DNA from: Aphrocallistes beatrix
Lineage: Eukaryota > Porifera > Hexactinellida > Sceptrulophora > Aphrocallistidae
Reading direction: 5' to 3'
Length of the DNA stretch: 64,000 nucleotides
Assembly (NCBI GenBank): GCA_963281255.1
Contig: OY725488.1
Span: forward strand, 2,517,986-2,581,985
Shown here: in pieces, positions 1 to 11,239 of the stretch
How the letters are laid out: the number at the start of each line of letters is the position of its first letter
How positions within the stretch are numbered: the first letter of the stretch is position 1
The notes under the pieces: generated by a model
Told to the model about the DNA's origin: nothing
Seen by the model: the letters and a program-made list of their open reading frames with translations, nothing else
The model's database searches: none
Made by a program: the position numbers and the translations under genes

Positions 1-488
1 AAGAAGGCTTGTCATTAGCTAATTCGACGATTCAGAGAGCATCTCTCCCGAAGAAATTCATTCACATCTAACATCAAAGATGTATTTATACGTCTTCTTA
101 GCCAGAGAGACCAGACCCTTCAGCTACCGAAGAACTTTAGTTTGTAAGCATTGTGGTCAAATAGGAAATATCAGGAATATGCAATGTAAAGGTAACCGAG
201 TGCAATCTTTAGAACAGGAAAAACTAGTTGAATCTCTCATGCTCCAAATTATTAATATTTAACTCAGTATAAAACCTTAGTATGGCACTTATAAGTCGTA
301 ATTTAGTTAAATAACTCTTAACTCTGAAGCCATACAAGTATTTTGAGTTCACTAATTAATTACTAGGTATGAATAACCCAGAGGTAAATAATAGATTTTA
401 TAGGTCTATCTGGTCAGGAAATAGCAACTCCCTATGAATGGCTCAAATAAACCACTGTGCAATGAATCATAGTATATATATATATATA
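1..488. other. Unassigned sequence with a small open frame
   Basis: No recognised repeat or gene. A 60-codon plus-strand frame at 80-262 contains a Cys-X2-Cys pair (CKHCG) and is open upstream to a stop near position 20. I do not recognise it. It could be the end of an exon from a gene running in from the left, but there is no second line of support. Confidence 0.3.
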
Positions 489-772
489 CACTAAGCGAAC
501 AAAACTATTTCAACACTTGATTCTTTCCCAAACAAATAATACTGAATCGGATTTTTGTTCACAAAGGACAATACGTTCAAATTCAAAGAGATACTAAAAT
601 CTGATTTCAGATTCGAATTAGTAGTAATAGTTGAACATAACTAATAAATTAATCAACTCAATGAACAATCTTATCAGCCTGAGTCACCATAGGTAATTTA
701 CTGCCATCATGTATAGTGGTCAAAATGGGTGTATGTGGCATAAGGTGGCACTGATTGAGAATTACAAAAAGT
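489..772. mobile_element. Tc1-like MITE, truncated (477-bp family)
   Basis: Starts after a TA with CACTAAGCGAACA, the terminus of a 476-477 bp family whose full copies lie at 12,657, 25,081 and 38,508. The body matches the reverse orientation of the 25,081 copy up to about 772, where it is cut off next to the Helitron copy that follows. Confidence 0.75.
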
Positions 773-1585
773 TCCCAGTTTAGTTTAACTTTGTGTCCGC
801 TGGAGGCACCATTTGAGCGGCTAGGTACATATAGATTAATTACGGGGTAGATAACATCTCTAAAAACTAAGTACTTCTGTCTGACTTAGTGTTATAATCG
901 ATATCACACGAAAAATCAAAAATCACTTTTTAATGCATAATGATGACGTCATAACAGAGATGAGTAATCATTTTTTGATGTTTGCTGTGATATTAGTGAA
1001 AAATTTTAATATACATAGTCTATAAAAATTTCAGCCCTCTATCACCTAAAATGGCTGATTTAAAGTCGAAAACAGAAATTTCAAAAAATAAAATAGGTGA
1101 CAATGACGTCATAATTCAATGATGAGTCGACATTCATTCAAGTCAGAACCTAGTGGAGCCATAGCCAAAAGACCCGCAAATGCCAAAAATGACCCTTCTG
1201 TACCAGGCAATTTTTCAATCAATTCGTTACATATATATGTATAGTATTAGTAGTATATCCTTATTATTAAAACTCGATTAATGTGTATGTGTGTATGTGT
1301 GTATATATCTATCTATCTGTACGAATTGATTGAAGAAACTGCCAAGTACAGAAAGCTGATTTTTTGGCAACTGGGGGTCTTTTGATTATGGCTCCACTAA
1401 GTTCTGAGCTCAGAGTAAAATGTCGACTCATCATGGAATTATGACATCATTGTCACATTTTTAAAAGTTAAGCAATACAGTTATTCGAGCATAACTCAGC
1501 CATTATAGGAGATAGAAGGCTGAAATTTTAATGGAATCTGTATACTAACATACCTCACATATGATGCAACTATAATAAAAAATGA

Positions 1586-1611
1586 TGACTCATCACTTTG
1601 TTATGACGTCA
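1586..1611. promoter_or_regulatory. AP-1-like and CRE motifs carried by Helitron N1
   Basis: TGACTCA at 1,586-1,592 and the perfect palindrome TGACGTCA at 1,604-1,611. The same pair recurs in most copies of the family, with a second TGACGTCA about 150 bp away (for example 944-951 and 1,104-1,111; 39,136-39,143 and 39,295-39,302). These are consensus sites for bZIP proteins of the CREB/ATF and AP-1 families. Actual binding is not shown by sequence. Confidence 0.5.
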
Positions 1612-1716
1612 TCATTACTCATCAAAATTTTAAAATTTGATAAATTTGGTGATTTTTCGTGCGATATAGATTATAACAGTTGGACAGACGTATTTAGAGA
1701 TGTTATCTCCCTTATA

Positions 1717-2301
1717 TAGGGTGTCTCAAAAGTTCTGCAACAACCAATTTTACTTTGTTAATTTGACTAAGATCACTTGATTGTATTCCAAATTAGCCTC
1801 CATAGATGAAATCTAACACCCTTCTAGCATAGAAATGAGCGCAACTCATTACGCAAAAAACATTTCTTATAAAATTTTAAATAATTACATACCATTTACT
1901 CCAAAATTTAGAGCTCAAAAGTGTCAAGTTTGAAGATCACTATTTTTCTGATGAAATATTACATTAATCACTTTTATATTCTGTAATTGATTCATAATAC
2001 TAAAATAATATCATTACTTTTGATTAATGTAACGAAAATATTCTATAAGAACGCGAGTATTTTAAGTATATACGTCAAATGATATGAGTTTTTTTATTGA
2101 GATAAAAAATATTCTTTACTAGACAACGATATATATGATCCAGCATTGCAAATAAATTGAGAAAAGCAGGCCATTGGGAATGCAAAATAATTCAGATAAT
2201 CCTTCCTATTTTTTGATTAAAAAGAGGTATCGGATATTCGATCTATTTATCTATGTATAATACATCAGCAACATTTGTTGCAGAACTTTTGAGACACCCT
2301 G
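1717..2301. mobile_element. mariner-type MITE inside Helitron
   Basis: Inverted ends of about 25 bp (left tAGGGTGTCTCAAAAG, right CTTTTGAGACACCCTG) with TA duplicated at 1,715-1,716 and 2,302-2,303. Removing it restores the Helitron text CTTATAATTAACC exactly. Length 585 bp, no open frame of note. The AGGGTGTC ends and TA target are typical of mariner. Confidence 0.85.
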
Positions 2302-2675
2302 TAATTAACCAATGTGACCTCAGGCGACTGAAGGGAGTGTCCGCCAGCCGCGCAGCGCAAGCAAGCGAAGCGCGCTTGTACTATATATGTTCATGCATAC
2401 ATACACATATATCATACGCGTTTTAATAGTAAGGATAGAACGTTTGAGAAAGTTGATATTCTTGCTGTTTGCTGGTTACATTTAGTGGTATTAAACTTAT
2501 CCGTGAATTTCAGCTATATAAAGAAATAAGAAATGCATATTGTCTAATAGCCATAATCTTTGTACTAAACAATTATCCCAAGACAAATTTCGTAAGTATT
2601 CATTTATGAGTCCAGATTGTTGTTCAAGAGAAATCAAGTTAATTAAGTAAATGCATTTACTGAATTTATATAGCA

Positions 2676-3290
2676 CAAGCGCGATCGCTTGCTTGAGCTG
2701 CACGGCATGCTGACACTGTGTCCCGCAGAGTCGTCATGGATTCTATCAAAGAGACGGCTGATTGTTTTATGATTCACTACTAAAAAACGTCATTTATCTA
2801 CAGTGAATCATGAATTCAGGACTGGAGAAAAAAAAAATATCCATAATAAAAGAATTCGAAATCTACACCTCTAAGCCCCCATTTCAACCGTTGGAAGATA
2901 GTCTCTTGCTAATTTTTAGAATTTGTTTAAATTATGTATCTATTGTAACCAAAGGTAGACAAATAAATTATCACATAGATTCAAAAAAATGACATTCGAT
3001 CTCTAAACCCCTAAAACCCCATGTCAAATGTTGGATGCCAGTTTCTAGCTTATTTTTGGAATTTGTTTATTACTATATGTATATAATGTAAAGAAAAGTC
3101 AACAAATACTTAGGGCATTCAAACAGTTCTCAACTCACATCATATTTATCTGAAAATATACTATCCGAAATCTATACCCCTATAAACCCCATGTCAACCG
3201 TTGGAAGCAAGTATCTAGCATATTTTTCAAAATTCGTCAAATGGTGTGAAAAATGCACATAAAATTTTTTCTGTGCATTATAATACATTA
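2676..3290 (-). mobile_element. Helitron-like N2 copy with tandem units
   Basis: Left end is the 3' hairpin (CAAGCGCGATCGCTTG). The body carries three imperfect repeats of a 140-170 bp unit marked by ATTCGAAATCTA and CAACCGTTGGAAG (starts near 2,852, 2,991 and 3,161), the same units found in the N2 copy at 24,298. I could not find its 5' end. Confidence 0.5.
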
Positions 3291-3291
3291 A

Positions 3292-3397
3292 AAGCGGGCT
3301 TCGCTTGCTTGCGCTGCTCGGTTGGCGGACACTATGTCCGCCGGAGACGCCCTGAGGTCACATTGATTAATTATAAGGGAGATAACATCTCTAAATA
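3292..3397 (-). mobile_element. Helitron N1 3'-end fragment
   Basis: Holds the three hairpins and the GGGAGATAACATC block, then stops at CTAAATAC where a TTAA-type element begins. The break lies at the same consensus position that received a P element at 14,077 and a hAT element at 55,819. Confidence 0.6.
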
Positions 3398-4010
3398 CCC
3401 TTGCCTGGCGTAAAAAAAACCGGCAAATTTTTTATTGCTAATATAATTGTATTACAGATCGGTCTACTATCTGATAGCACTATTTGGACGGTATTTTTTT
3501 GATTTTTGTGAGTTAAATCCCTAAAGTTTAGCGTTAATAAAAATTGAAAAATTATTGGAAGTTTTTGAATCATTTACCAATTAGTTTTTAACTTATTTGA
3601 TACTTTTTAAATGATATGGACATTAACATTGTTTTGGCACCTTTGGAGATTATATAACACAAATATTTAAAAGAATGGGCAAATAAAATCCAAACAAAAT
3701 AGCTCTATAAGGGAGTTCATTTATTTAATGCTCGGGAAATCGCAAGTTTGATCTCAGAAATTTAGCGAACACTGGGTCAGAAATAAAAATCTGATCGTTT
3801 CAAAAAAAAATTTGCTCGGATCCGACAATTTGTTCTTGAGATATCGCTTATTTTAGGTAAAGTTCGGGCATAATATCCCTCTAGAGAATCAAAAATGGTT
3901 TGGATGTGCCAGTATTTCTTGATGGAGATACCTCCCCACGCTTAACATCTCTCATAGCTCTACTTTCATCGTATGCTGTAAGCAAATCATGTTTTTTCGA
4001 GGGCGGTTCC
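3398..4010. mobile_element. TTAA-flanked element (GGATACCGCCC family), partial
   Basis: Right end CGAGGGCGGTTCC followed by TTAA at 4,011. Left side matches the same family about 25 bp inside its terminus (TTGCCTGGCGTAA), so one tip is missing. Internal sequence is shared with the copies at 6,996 and 33,087 but with a large deletion. Confidence 0.65.
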
Positions 4011-4162
4011 TTAATATTCGGATACTAATAATAAAGTATCTAGTTAATCTAATATATAATATACGATATCCACTTATGAAATACATTTTTTAGATCGGAC
4101 ACTGCGCACAATTTAAGTGTAATTCGTCCGAGAAAATGACCAAGAGTGAGTTAACTAGTGAT

Positions 4163-4675
4163 TTGATTGTTCATGGCTAAGCGCTGCGCGGCTGGCAGAC
4201 ACTTCGTGTCCGCCGGAGGCTCCCTTCGGTCGCCTGGGGTCACAATAGTTAATTATAGGGAAGATAGCAACTCTAAATATGTCTATCCTACTGTTATAAT
4301 CGATATCACTCGAAAAATCACCAAATTTGTCAATTTTAAAATTTTTGATGCGTAATGATTACGTCATAACAAAGTGATGAGTCATCAATTTTTGATGATA
4401 GTTGCAACATATGTGAGGTATGTTAGTATACGGATTCTATTAAAATTTCAACCTTCTATCTCCTATAATGGCTGAGTTATGCTTGGATAAATTTATTGCT
4501 TAACTTAAAAATGTGACAATGACGTCATAATTCCATGATGAGTCGACATTTTGCTCTGAGCTCAGAAATTACTGGAGCCATAGCCAAAAGACTCCCACAT
4601 GCCCAAAATTTGCTTTCTATGACCGGCCGTTTCATCAATCAATTCGTTACTGATATATATATATACGTATATATA
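4163..4675 (-). mobile_element. Helitron N1 copy, 3' tip missing
   Basis: Begins within the 3' hairpin block (GCTGCGCGGCTGG), has the CRE modules and ends in the ATATAT microsatellite where another Helitron in the opposite orientation starts at 4,676. Confidence 0.6.
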
Positions 4676-4739
4676 TCCTCACTATTAAAACTCGATTAAT
4701 GTTTGTTTGTTTGTGTATATAGTAGTTCGTATATATAGA

Positions 4740-4910
4740 CAGTCGATTCCACTTCATATGGTCACTGTTTAAATCGGGTCACTTTTGGCAGGCCCGGAAT
4801 AGCTCTCACACATAGAAGCTAATACAAAATAGTTTCGGTTAATAGGGTTCTCCGCTTAATCGTGGCAAAATGTCCTCTGACCGATGTGACCCTATTAAGC
4901 GGAGTCGACT
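4740..4910. mobile_element. Short Tigger/pogo-like MITE
   Basis: Ends CAGTCGATTCC and GGAGTCGACT are inverted. The text is a shortened copy of the 188-bp element at 17,896-18,083. Internal short repeats read CGCTTAATCG. The TA flank is intact on the right and altered on the left. Confidence 0.7.
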
Positions 4911-4935
4911 ATATAATTATATATACTTATATATA

Positions 4936-5495
4936 CAGGCAGCCCTCGCCGTTCGCGGGTTTGCCATTCGCGGTTTCGACTATTCGCGGAAAATATTTTG
5001 AGTCTTGTATTGCTATTCGCGACTCATTCCCTCGACTATTCGCGGTTTTCGGTACTCTCTTCAGTATTTTCATGGACTACCATAAGTTCATAACGTATCT
5101 ACATATTATTCTGGCAATATAATTTACTGATCCTATTGTCTCTATACTTATAATTTTCTACCTAATAATTACATCATGCCTAAGAGGAAATTGGTGGGTG
5201 ATTGTAATGCTAGACTTTACTATTTCGGTATGGTACTTAGGTTTGCTACTAGAGGATCTATATTTTTCACTTTTCACTCCATTTATTAGCATTTCACTTG
5301 TGCCAGTGTTTGTATCAATACTACAGCTCAAATATTGAATCAATAGCGTATTTAGTAAACTGTATCTAGCATCGTTTTTATAATCTAGGAACGTAACCCC
5401 ACTATTCTCATTGAACTAACGTCTTGCCGTTCGCGATTTTGCCATCCGCGAAAATTCTCTGGAACATAACCCTCGCGAACGGCGAGGGATACCTG
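4936..5495. mobile_element. Tigger-like MITE, CAGG ends
   Basis: Inverted ends CAGGCAGCCCTCGCCGTTCG and its complement ending ATACCTG, with TA on both sides; 560 bp. The CAGG start and TTCGCGG short repeats in each arm are typical of Tigger/pogo non-autonomous elements. No coding sequence. Confidence 0.8.
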
Positions 5496-5988
5496 TATAT
5501 ATATGTAATTAATTGATTGAAGAAACTGCCAGGCGCAGAAAGCTGATTTTTGGCATGTGGAAGTTTTTTGAATCATTACTCTGTTATGTCGTCATCATTA
5601 CGCATAAACATTTTGGAAGCTGACAAATTTGGTAATTTTTCGAGTGATATCGTTTTTAATAATATCACTAAGGTGGACATTTTTAGAGATGTTATCTCTC
5701 TTATAATTAACCAATGTGAACCCAGGCGACCGAAGGGATACTCCGGCAGACACAACGTGTCCGCCAGCCGCGCAGCGCAAGCAAGCGAAGCGCGGTGTAA
5801 TTGTTAAAAGGCATATAATTAGTGACTCAAACTACGCAAGCACTTTGGTAAACATAACAAATGCCAGCGGAGGAAGATTAGAAGCTTTTCTTATCTCAAA
5901 AGATTCAGTTTGGTGATCAGGAAAGAAGTCGATAAATGAAGTGGCAGCTAGTAGCAAGACCAAATACCAATTAGCTATTTTAAATATA

Positions 5989-6493
5989 CAAGCGCGCTTC
6001 GCTTGCTTGCCCTGCGCGGCTGGCGGACACTTCGTGTCCGCCGGAGGCTCCCTTCGGTCGCCTGGGTTCACATTGGTTAATTATAAGGGAGATAACATAT
6101 CTAAATATGTCCATCTTAGTGTTAATTAAAATCGATTTCACTCGAAAAATCTCCAAATTTGTCAATTTAAAAATTTTTGATGCGTAATGATGACGTCATA
6201 ACAAAGTGATGAGTCATCATTTTTTGATGAAAGTCGCATCATATGTGAGGTATATTAGTATACAGATTCTATTAAAATTTCAGCCTTCTATCTCCAATAA
6301 TGGCTGAGTTATGCCCGAATAACTGTGTTGCTTAACTTTTAAAAATGTGACAATGACGTCATAATTCCATGATGAGTCGACATTTTGCTATGAACTCAGA
6401 ACTTACTGGAGCCATAGCCAAAAGACTCTCACATGCCAAAAATCAACCTTCTGCGCCCGGCAGTTTCTTCAATCAATTAATTACATATATATA
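5989..6493 (-). mobile_element. Helitron N1 copy, 5' end lost
   Basis: Complete 3' hairpin end (CAAGCGCGCTTCGCTTG at left), both TGACGTCA motifs, and the TTCTTCAATCAATTAATTAC block before the microsatellite. At 6,494 a Tigger-like MITE end begins and the Helitron 5' terminus is not found beyond it. Confidence 0.65.
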
Positions 6494-6990
6494 CGGGTAT
6501 CCCTCGCCGTTCGCGAGGGTTTGATAAGATGTCTGTCAAAGAGTCGGGAATGTTAGAATGATCAAGGAAATACTGGCAGTACTTGTGTCTTCAAATGCTG
6601 CAGCGCCTCACATTTGGGTGTTCCTTCGATACCTGCGTCTAGCGGTTCAGATCAAGAAGTGGTATCGAGAAACTCATATAGATTAGGGAATTCTTCTTAA
6701 TGTCATTGCTTTGTGTTTTGAAACTAGTAGCAACACTGGAAGTGGCGTGGAGCTTGTAATATGATCGAAAAGATAAAGGAAATGGGACTATTATGGTTGG
6801 CTTGCCGTCAACATAAAAAAATACTTAAATTTGCATAAAAAACAAAGCAAATATTAAGTATACACAAAGTATAGTACTTAAACATAGGAAAACTAAGTAT
6901 TTAAACTAGGTATCGAAATACTCAGTTTGATACCTAGTTTTGTACTTAGTTTTGACCGAATACTAAGGATAAACTAAGTACTGTATTGTA
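6494..6990. other. Tigger-like MITE tip plus unassigned sequence
   Basis: 6,494-6,525 matches one end of the 4,936 MITE (CGGGTATCCCTCGCCG). From 6,526 to about 6,830 is a less repetitive stretch in which I recognise no protein. From about 6,830 it is rich in CTAAGTA/TACTTAG words, continued at 8,680-8,850 on the other side of the TTAA element, so that element seems to have landed in an older AT-rich repeat. Confidence 0.4.
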
Positions 6991-6995
6991 CTTAA

Positions 6996-8675
6996 GGATA
7001 CTGGCCGCGAAAAATCATATGATTGGGTTCACAGCATACGATGAAAGTAGAGCTATAAGAGATGTTAAGCGTGGGCACGTATCTCTGTCTAGAAATACTT
7101 GCACACTCCAAACCGTTTTTGATTCTCATTTCTAGCTTTTGAAATACAGTGTCTCAAAGTTTGTTTTTCTTCGTTTGTCGCTAGCACATCTTAATGGTAG
7201 AAATCCGGCCACTCCTAAAGTTTTAGGACATACCATGGAAACAAATGCATCCAAAATCGAAACATAGATAGTATATCATATTTGTCACCTCATAAGACCA
7301 AAAGAAAGGTAAAATGACAAAAATTGTAAATTTTATTGGTGTCTGAAAAAAAAGCATAAAATCACCAAGTTATAAGATATCGAAAATAAAGTGGTCCTAC
7401 GTTCATCGCTTAATGATATGGAACAATTATTGAAATTTTCAAACCTCTATCTCAAACCAATTTTGACATAAAGTCAATTTTGAAATTTTAAAGCTCCGAG
7501 ATATAAATATTTTAAGTATGTAAATGAGTTAATGAAAATAAACAAATCATTCACAGGCATTTATTCGCATTTATACTGATTATTTAGGTATAATCGAACC
7601 AAATATTTACATAAAATAGCAAAAGTACACTGAAAATCCAGAAATTTCCTTGAGGCCCCTAATACCGAATATTTTGAGATATTGTGAATAATAATTCATA
7701 TTCCTAGCACTACGATGTATCATCCATTATTTAGGAATGAATAAAGAGCTTCCAAAAAGTATATTAGGAAGTGAGAACTAAGAATTTGGGCTTATATTTA
7801 CAGAGATAGAGAGATATCTATTTTCGGACACTAAATAGGGGTTTTTGACCGAATCTGGGAGGTCCAAAGCCTGAACTTTCAAAATAATTATCAAAAGTTC
7901 TCAAATTTTTATGTACACATTATTAACGACAATTGTATTCATTATTTAGCATAATAGCTACGTTTGGATACATATTTAATGATTAGATTCGCCATTTTCT
8001 AATACGTATATTCAAAGTTCTCTATAGAATTTGTATTACAATCAAAACAATGATAAGTCGAGAAATATTTATTTTTTGACAAAGGATTGTTTGAGGAACC
8101 TATATAATTTTCGCATATATCCTTTCATTTAAGATTATAATAGATTAGTATATATCTCAAATAGTTTTTAAGATGTGACATCGGCCTCTTTCGGGACCAT
8201 AGAGATATATTATGCCCGAACTTTACCTATAGTAAGCGATATACCACAAACAATTGGTCGGAACCGAACAATTTTTTTTTTGAAACGATGAGAATTTTAT
8301 TCCTGATTCAATGAGCGCTAAATATTTAATATCATACAGGCGATTTCCCGAGCATTATATAAATGAACTCCCTTATAGAGCTATTTTGTTTGGATTTTAT
8401 TTATCCTTTCTCCTAAATCTTTGTGTTAGATAATCTCCAAAAGGGCCAAAACAATGTTATGTTCCATATCATTAAAAAATATCAAATAAGTTAAAAACTA
8501 ATTGGTGAATGCGTCAAAAACCTCCAATAATTTTTCAATTTTTAGCAACTCTAAACTTTAGGGGGTTAACTCATAAAAATCAAAATAAATACCGTCCAAC
8601 TAGTATTATCATATGGTAGACCGCTCAGTAATACAATGAAATTACGCCTGGCAAAGTTTTTCGAGGGCGGTACCC
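6996..8675. mobile_element. TTAA-flanked element (GGATACCGCCC family), full length
   Basis: Ends GGATACTGGCCGCGAAAAA and CGAGGGCGGTACCC are inverted, and TTAA occurs on both sides (6,992-6,995 and 8,676-8,679). 1,680 bp with no credible gene. A TTAA duplication is the hallmark of piggyBac; the GG rather than CC termini make the superfamily assignment tentative. Confidence 0.7.
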
Positions 8676-8679
8676 TTAA

Positions 8680-9360
8680 ACCAGATAAAAAATAAGTATT
8701 TGTACTTTGTTTCGTGAATACCAACTTAGATTTTGAAAACTACTAAGTAAAGGAAATACTTTGTTTATGATTATTTTCTCTGAAAAAACTAAATATTTAC
8801 TTAGTTTAAGAATAAGTTTAAGTTTAAGAAGTTTATAGTCCAGGACTAAATCCTGGATGTAGGTATCATCCGAGAAATTTGAGAAGTATAAATTTTTTTG
8901 ATTGTTTTGAGGTTCTTGGGGGTCTCTTTTCCAAATTAAGCCCAAGCTACTTTGGCATGTTTGGGCAATTTTTTTAATGCAAGCTTAAATATTTTGGGGT
9001 GTGAATAATTCAGGCTATTTCCCTTTCAGGAAATCTTACTAAACGATAATGTAGTGTTGATTTATGCTTATTTGAACTCATGCAGTATACGAGAGCAAAA
9101 AAAGGGGCCACTCGATGGGGTTACTAGGAGGTTTGAGATTGGAATGTTGCACATTCCTGCGTCGTCAAGGAAAATATTCTGCACGAATATGGTCATATGA
9201 CCCCTCAAATTTCTACAAATTTAATGCTGAATGCGAATATCAACATTAAAACCTAATTGAGTATGTTATGGCAGGTCCAAATGAGATTGGCAGAGATGGG
9301 TATTTACAGTATGTCCCAAAATTATTAGCAATAAACTTTAACTTGGTGTAATATTATGTA
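8680..9360. other. AT-rich repeat flank and unassigned sequence
   Basis: 8,680-8,850 continues the CTAAGTA-rich repeat seen before 6,990. The remainder shows no gene or repeat that I can identify. Confidence 0.3.
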
Positions 9361-9546
9361 CAGTAGAACTCGATTAGTATGTATTAGGGATAATACGTAC
9401 GTCGGTTTAGTACGTACTCATTTCTCTGAACCAAAATTCATATATAATATAGATTTCAATGTAACAAAACACGGTTAGTACCTACTTATGGATAGTACTA
9501 CTAATAATTCCCTCCCGAAGGGGTACGTCTTATCCGAGTTCTACTG
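9361..9546. mobile_element. Small Tigger-like MITE
   Basis: 186 bp with inverted ends CAGTAGAACTCG and CGAGTTCTACTG, TA on both sides. Contains repeated TAGTACGT words near both ends. Confidence 0.8.
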
Positions 9547-9789
9547 TATATGTTTAGGAAGAGTATTATAATTTCAGGGTTTTTCATTTCTGAGTTTTCA
9601 TTCTATATAAAAATTATTTTGAGTGATAATATCATACAATGGGCTAATCAGTACCTTTTCTGGAATGCAAAATCATTTTTTGGAAGCAATATTTAGAAAA
9701 TCCTAGTAACTGTCTACCACAGTATAGCAATGTATTCTTATATACTACTGATATAGTAAGTGACCACTTAAACGAAGGAAAATTTTACG

Positions 9790-11116
9790 CTGATTACGAA
9801 TACATAAATACATGACAAAATGTGATAAGAGCATTAACGAGAGTTTCAGACTTAGGGATGCAGCAGAAGCAGGAGGGGTCAACTTTGCAGACCTGAGTTG
9901 ACATTGAGAGTGTGTTATCCAGCCAAGTTCCAAGATTCTGTACTTCTTTGGAAGAGGAAATTCTCGACTCACCAATAGATATACTATCAGTTTGAATCTT
10001 AGATAGTTGTTGACAAGTCTCTATTATAAGGAACTCAGTCTTGGTGTCATTGATAAGCAACTTGGTTGTGAGGAGCCAGGAACAAGATACAAAATTGATG
10101 GTGAAGAAGGTAGAATCTTCAGAAGAGATGGAATTATGTTTAAAAGAAAGATAGAACTGAGTATCGTCGGCATAGCAGTGCATGTCGGGGGGAAGTGAGG
10201 CCTAATAACCTCGAAAAGAGGACTGGTATAGAGGCTGAAGAGAAGCGGAACAAGACAAAAACCCTGAGGAACTCCATGTTGGAACAGGACATTGGAGGAA
10301 TAAGAAACCCTTTATCGAGACAAATTGAGTCCTACTAGAGGGATAAGATTCAAACCAAGACAGAGAAGAGTCACAAATGCCAATATGAGACTGGAGGCGA
10401 TTGAATAAGATGGTATGGTAGACGGTGTCGAAGGCTGAACTAAGATAAAGAATAACCAGAAGGGATACGTGTTGGCGATTCATGCTAAGGAGGATGTCGT
10501 TCGTGACCTTCAGGAGCGTAGTCTCCGTACTGTAATGCTTACGATAGGTAGATCCCCGGGAAAGATATGGTATAATGTAAGATGATTCACGACCTGGATG
10601 GAAGCGACCCTCTCAGTTATCTTAGAAATGAAAGAAAGATTGCTAGGTTGAAGATAGTTAGAGAAGATGGGATCGAGATTTGGTCTTTTAAGTTTGGGTA
10701 AGATGATGGCGCTTCCAGGGAGAAGGAAAATGACCAGTAGAGAAGGAACCTTTTACGATTTTCGTAAGGATGGGCGCTAGGATGGGTAGAGATGATTTGA
10801 CCAAGGATACTGGGATAGGATCAAGGATGCAAGATTTATTAGGAGCGTTGGAAACAAGGGAGACAATTTCTTCCTCAGACAATTCTTTGAATTGGTGGAA
10901 AGTATGTTCGGATTTGATGTTTGAATTATCTGAAGGGATAACGGAAGACGACGATGCATTTGAATCGATGGTGGAACGGATACCGTCTACTTTAAGAACA
11001 AAGAATTTGGCGAGTTCCTGATAAAAGAGCAGCTTTATCAGCGTGAGGTGGTAGGACCTGTTCCGGGAGTAAGCCGAGAAGTGAGTTAGCCTTACGGAAG
11101 AGTGAGTGCTGGTCAT
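9790..11116 (-). pseudogene. CR1/L2-type non-LTR retrotransposon reverse transcriptase, broken
   Basis: Minus-strand relic of a reverse transcriptase. Visible pieces in order are the fingers region (NKSCILDPIPVSLVKSSLPI, ending GHFPSPWK), then SSAFDTVYHTILFNRLQSHI in the palm, then the catalytic YADDTQFYLSF box near 10,170, then WLTTKLLINDTKTEFLI and NLGTWLDNTLSM in the thumb. The pieces at 11,116, 10,483 and 10,183 share one reading frame but are separated by stop codons (one TAG at 10,202 lies just before the YADD box); the piece at 10,484-10,687 is best read in another frame. No endonuclease domain is visible upstream, as expected for a 5'-truncated insertion. The family reverse-transcribes its own RNA at a nicked target; this copy cannot. 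Confidence 0.85.
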
Positions 11117-11239
11117 GACAGGACTGACTTATTCATGAGAAAAGAAACTGCGACGTTCCCTGTTTATCAGGACAGTCACAAGATTCTTCTGATGATTGAA
11201 TTCAGCCAAAATGGTCAGGGTCATTAGACTGGCAGCACT

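Larger units (their letters stand above)
1258..2378 (+). mobile_element. Helitron-like N1 copy, complete ends
   Basis: Reference copy: 5' TCCTTATTATTAAAACTCG after an A, then a TG/TA microsatellite, a body with two CRE palindromes, three GC-rich hairpins, and 3' GAAGCGCGCTTG followed by T. Without the mariner MITE inside it (1,717-2,301) it is about 535 bp. It lies in the microsatellite of the flanking opposite-strand copy. It has no coding capacity, so any movement would need an autonomous relative elsewhere. Classification as Helitron is inferred from the TC start, 3' hairpin, A/T target and lack of a target duplication; the 3' CTTG differs from canonical CTRR. Confidence 0.68.
788..2435 (-). 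mobile_element. Helitron-like N1 copy, outer host of a triple nest
   Basis: Minus-oriented copy of the abundant N1 family. The 3' hairpin end (left) is truncated, starting inside the GTGTCCGC stem. The body runs to an AT-rich microsatellite at about 1,230-1,257, is interrupted by a second Helitron (1,258-2,378), then resumes for its last 57 bp and ends at 2,435 with the reverse complement of TCCTTACTATTAAAA. The base outside the 5' TC is A, as expected for Helitron insertion between A and T. Confidence 0.65.
4676..5797 (+). mobile_element. Helitron N1 copy with two MITEs in its microsatellite
   Basis: 5' TCCTCACTATTAAAACTCG after A; 3' hairpins end at about 5,797 with a one-base loss in the terminal stem. 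Its TA-rich microsatellite is split by MITEs at 4,740-4,910 and 4,936-5,495. The interior is shortened and lacks the first CRE block. Confidence 0.65.

Noticed and set aside
80-262. 60-codon plus frame with a Cys-X2-Cys pair
   Set aside because: No recognisable domain, no second zinc ligand pair and no clear splice sites; left as unassigned.
2497-2703. 68-codon minus frame
   Set aside because: Its start overlaps the Helitron hairpin end and the rest has no known similarity.
5550-6165. Overlapping 60-85 codon frames on both strands
   Set aside because: They lie in the hairpin end of Helitron copies; the same peptides recur wherever that repeat occurs and reflect its GC-rich stems.
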